From NCBI GenBank assembly GCA_027484145.1, contig JAIXUH010000010.1, forward strand, positions 54,378-118,377: a stretch of DNA of 64,000 nucleotides. The letters run 5' to 3'. Shown one piece after another: positions 62,429-64,000 of this stretch (positions are counted from its first letter, which is position 1; the number at the start of each line of letters is the position of its first letter). Under the pieces are notes generated by a model that saw nothing but the letters and a program-made list of their open reading frames with translations, was not told the DNA's origin and did not search any database. Position numbers and translations under genes: made by a program. Source of the stretch: Rhodobacter sp. (lineage in GTDB: Bacteria; Pseudomonadota; Alphaproteobacteria; Rhodobacterales; Rhodobacteraceae).

Positions 62429-64000
62429 TCACAGATCGACCCTCCGCAGACGCAATGCGTTGGTGATGACAGAGACCGACGACAGGCTCATCGCAGCAGC
62501 TGCGATCATCGGCGACAGAAGAAGGCCGGTTATCGGATAAAGGAGCCCGGCTGCGATCGGTACGCCAAGTGCGTTGTAGGCAAAAGCAAAGAACAGGTTC
62601 TGCTTGATATTGCGCAAGGTTGCGCGTGCCAACTTGCGCGCTCGGACAATGCCCATCAGGTCGCCACCCAAAAGAGTGATGCCCGCGCTTTCCATCGCAA
62701 CGTCAGCCCCGGTACCCATGGCGATGCCGACATCCGCTGCCGCCAGCGCAGGCGCGTCATTCACGCCGTCGCCTGCCATGGCGATCTTGTGACCTTCACG
62801 GCGTAACTGGTCGATCAGGTCTTTCTTGGCCTCGGGCAACACTCCCGCGCGCACCTCATCTATGCCGAGCTTACCCGCTACCGCTTGTGCGGTGCGTTCG
62901 TTGTCGCCGGTTGCCATGATGACGCGAAATCCTTGGGCATGCAGTTCCTTGATCGCCTGTGCGGTCGACTCCTTGATTGGATCTGCGACGGCGACGATTC
63001 CTGCGAGCACACCGTCGACAGCGATGAACATCGCGGTCTTGCCCTCGGCGCGCAGAGTGTCCGCCTGCGTCTCCGCGCGCGCAGTGTCCAGTCCCATCTC
63101 CTGCATCATGGCCGCGTTGCCAAGCGCAACCGCGCGGCCTTTGACCTTGCCACGCACACCCTTGCCGGTGACCGCCTCGAAACCCGTGGCCTCTTGTCGG
63201 GACGCGCCCTGCGCGTCGGCCCCCTCAACAATGGCTTCGGCAAGGGGGTGTTCCGACCCACGTTCCAGAGCCGCAGCAAGGGACAACAGGTCTGTGACTG
63301 CCAAGTCCCCAAGCGACACCGTATCGGTGAGCTCGGGCTTGCCCATGGTCAGCGTACCCGTTTTGTCGACGATCAGCGTATCGACCCCCGCCATCCGCTC
63401 CAGCGCCTCAGCGTCTTTGATAAGCACACCCGCCTGCGCGCCACGTCCGGCCGCCGTTGTAATCGAGATCGGGGTGGCAAGACCCAACGCGCAGGGGCAA
63501 GCGATGATCAGCACCGACACCGCCGAGGCGATGGCAAAGACCAGGGATGGCTCGGGGCCGAAAATCATCCAGGCTACGAAGGCCAGAATTGCGATCCCAA
63601 CCACGGTCGGTACAAATATTGCGGACACCCGATCCGCCAGCCCTTGGATTGGTGCACGCGACCGACGCGCGTTCGACACCATGGCCACGATCTGCGCCAA
63701 AACGGTGTCTGCGCCAACCTTGCCAGCCTCGATAACAAGACTTCCGTTCTTGTTGATGGTGGCCCCGGTCACCGCATCTCCCGGCCCTTTTTCGACCGGC
63801 ATCGCCTCGCCGGTCAGCATGCTTTCGTCCAACGATGAATGACCCTCGATCACCACGCCGTCGACTGGCACAGCGTCTCCGGGGCGCACACGCAGCCGGT
63901 CGCCCTCCATGATGTTCTCCAAAGGCGCATCGTATTCGGTTCCGTCCGGCAGAATGCGCCGCGCTGTCTTCGGCGCGAGGTCGAGAAGCGCGCGGATCGC
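62429..64000 (-). CDS. Cu(I)-type P1B-1 ATPase, cut by the right edge
   Basis: The visible 523 residues are the actuator, ATP-binding and last membrane parts of a P1B-1 ATPase: [20 protein letters not shown] and, in the last helices, Y-N-A-L-G and M-S-L-S-S, all typical of Cu(I)/Ag(I) pumps. The N-terminal HMA region is outside the window. It is the fifth P1B ATPase here and the second with copper-type residues of the CPC class besides copA. Confidence 0.93.
   Translation of the reverse strand, partial: AIRALLDLAPKTARRILPDGTEYDAPLENIMEGDRLRVRPGDAVPVDGVVIEGHSSLDESMLTGEAMPVEKGPGDAVTGATINKNGSLVIEAGKVGADTVLAQIVAMVSNARRSRAPIQGLADRVSAIFVPTVVGIAILAFVAWMIFGPEPSLVFAIASAVSVLIIACPCALGLATPISITTAAGRGAQAGVLIKDAEALERMAGVDTLIVDKTGTLTMGKPELTDTVSLGDLAVTDLLSLAAALERGSEHPLAEAIVEGADAQGASRQEATGFEAVTGKGVRGKVKGRAVALGNAAMMQEMGLDTARAETQADTLRAEGKTAMFIAVDGVLAGIVAVADPIKESTAQAIKELHAQGFRVIMATGDNERTAQAVAGKLGIDEVRAGVLPEAKKDLIDQLRREGHKIAMAGDGVNDAPALAAADVGIAMGTGADVAMESAGITLLGGDLMGIVRARKLARATLRNIKQNLFFAFAYNALGVPIAAGLLYPITGLLLSPMIAAAAMSLSSVSVITNALRLRRVDL

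Noticed and set aside
1..64000. tRNA, rRNA, CRISPR arrays, intact transposases or integrases
   Set aside because: None was seen. No repeat-spacer pattern, cloverleaf or transposase motif was recognised, although short remnants could have been missed by eye.

Overview
The window looks like part of a large conjugative plasmid or chromid from a high-GC alphaproteobacterium, most likely of the Rhodobacterales. The inference rests on the GC-rich codon use, the organisation of the type IV secretion (T4SS) locus, an FnrL-type box and the families of the metal genes. The replicon type and species are inferred; no replication or relaxase gene is visible.

Positions 1-9.5 kb (minus strand) hold a VirB-type T4SS operon read leftwards: a small leader gene, virB1, virB2, virB3, virB4, a VirB7-like lipoprotein, a lytic transglycosylase nested inside a VirB5-like protein, virB5, a secreted unknown, virB6, virB8, virB9 and the 5' part of virB10, which runs off the left edge. 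Two secreted unknowns and a winged-helix DNA-binding protein (9.7-11.8 kb) lie divergently beside it.

Positions 11.8-64 kb form a continuous heavy-metal and envelope island. In order: a CusBA copper/silver efflux system with a YtkA/FixH-like protein and a Cys-rich secreted protein; an FNR-boxed cytochrome c; a CadR/PbrR-like MerR regulator divergent from a ZntA-type ATPase operon (zntA-ICMT-lspA-dsbB-dsbA); mntR/mntH; an L,D-transpeptidase; lnt (cutE) with a tiny membrane protein; an operon of sco1, pcuAC, sco2, M23 peptidase and DUF411; a multicopper oxidase (MCO) with TlpA; a DsbA operon; a seven-gene overlapping operon of cytochromes, a FixH-like protein, a ferric-reductase-like protein and PBP2; two divergent L,D-transpeptidase operons; copB (broken by an amber codon), DUF305, copZ, copA and cueR; a second HME-RND system with its two-component regulators; a second MCO/TlpA pair (the TlpA decayed); and a further Cu-ATPase cut by the right edge.

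The genes fit together as export of Cu(I), Ag(I), Zn(II) and Cd(II) from the cytoplasm (five P1B ATPases), periplasmic oxidation and efflux (MCOs, two RND systems), periplasmic chaperoning (SCO, PCuAC, DUF411, DUF305, CopZ) and repair or replacement of envelope functions (disulfide enzymes, lipoprotein maturation, peptidoglycan cross-linking). Two MerR-type operator classes tie the scattered operons together. CTnnAG-N3-CTnnAG sites (CadR/PbrR class) stand before zntA, lnt, sco1 and a dsbA. CueR-class sites stand before copA, copZ and probably one L,D-transpeptidase. All have a 19-nt promoter spacer. The most unusual parts are the PBP2 inside a cytochrome operon, the lipoprotein and peptidoglycan genes under metal-type promoters, and the recurrence of a Met-Asp-His motif in unrelated proteins.
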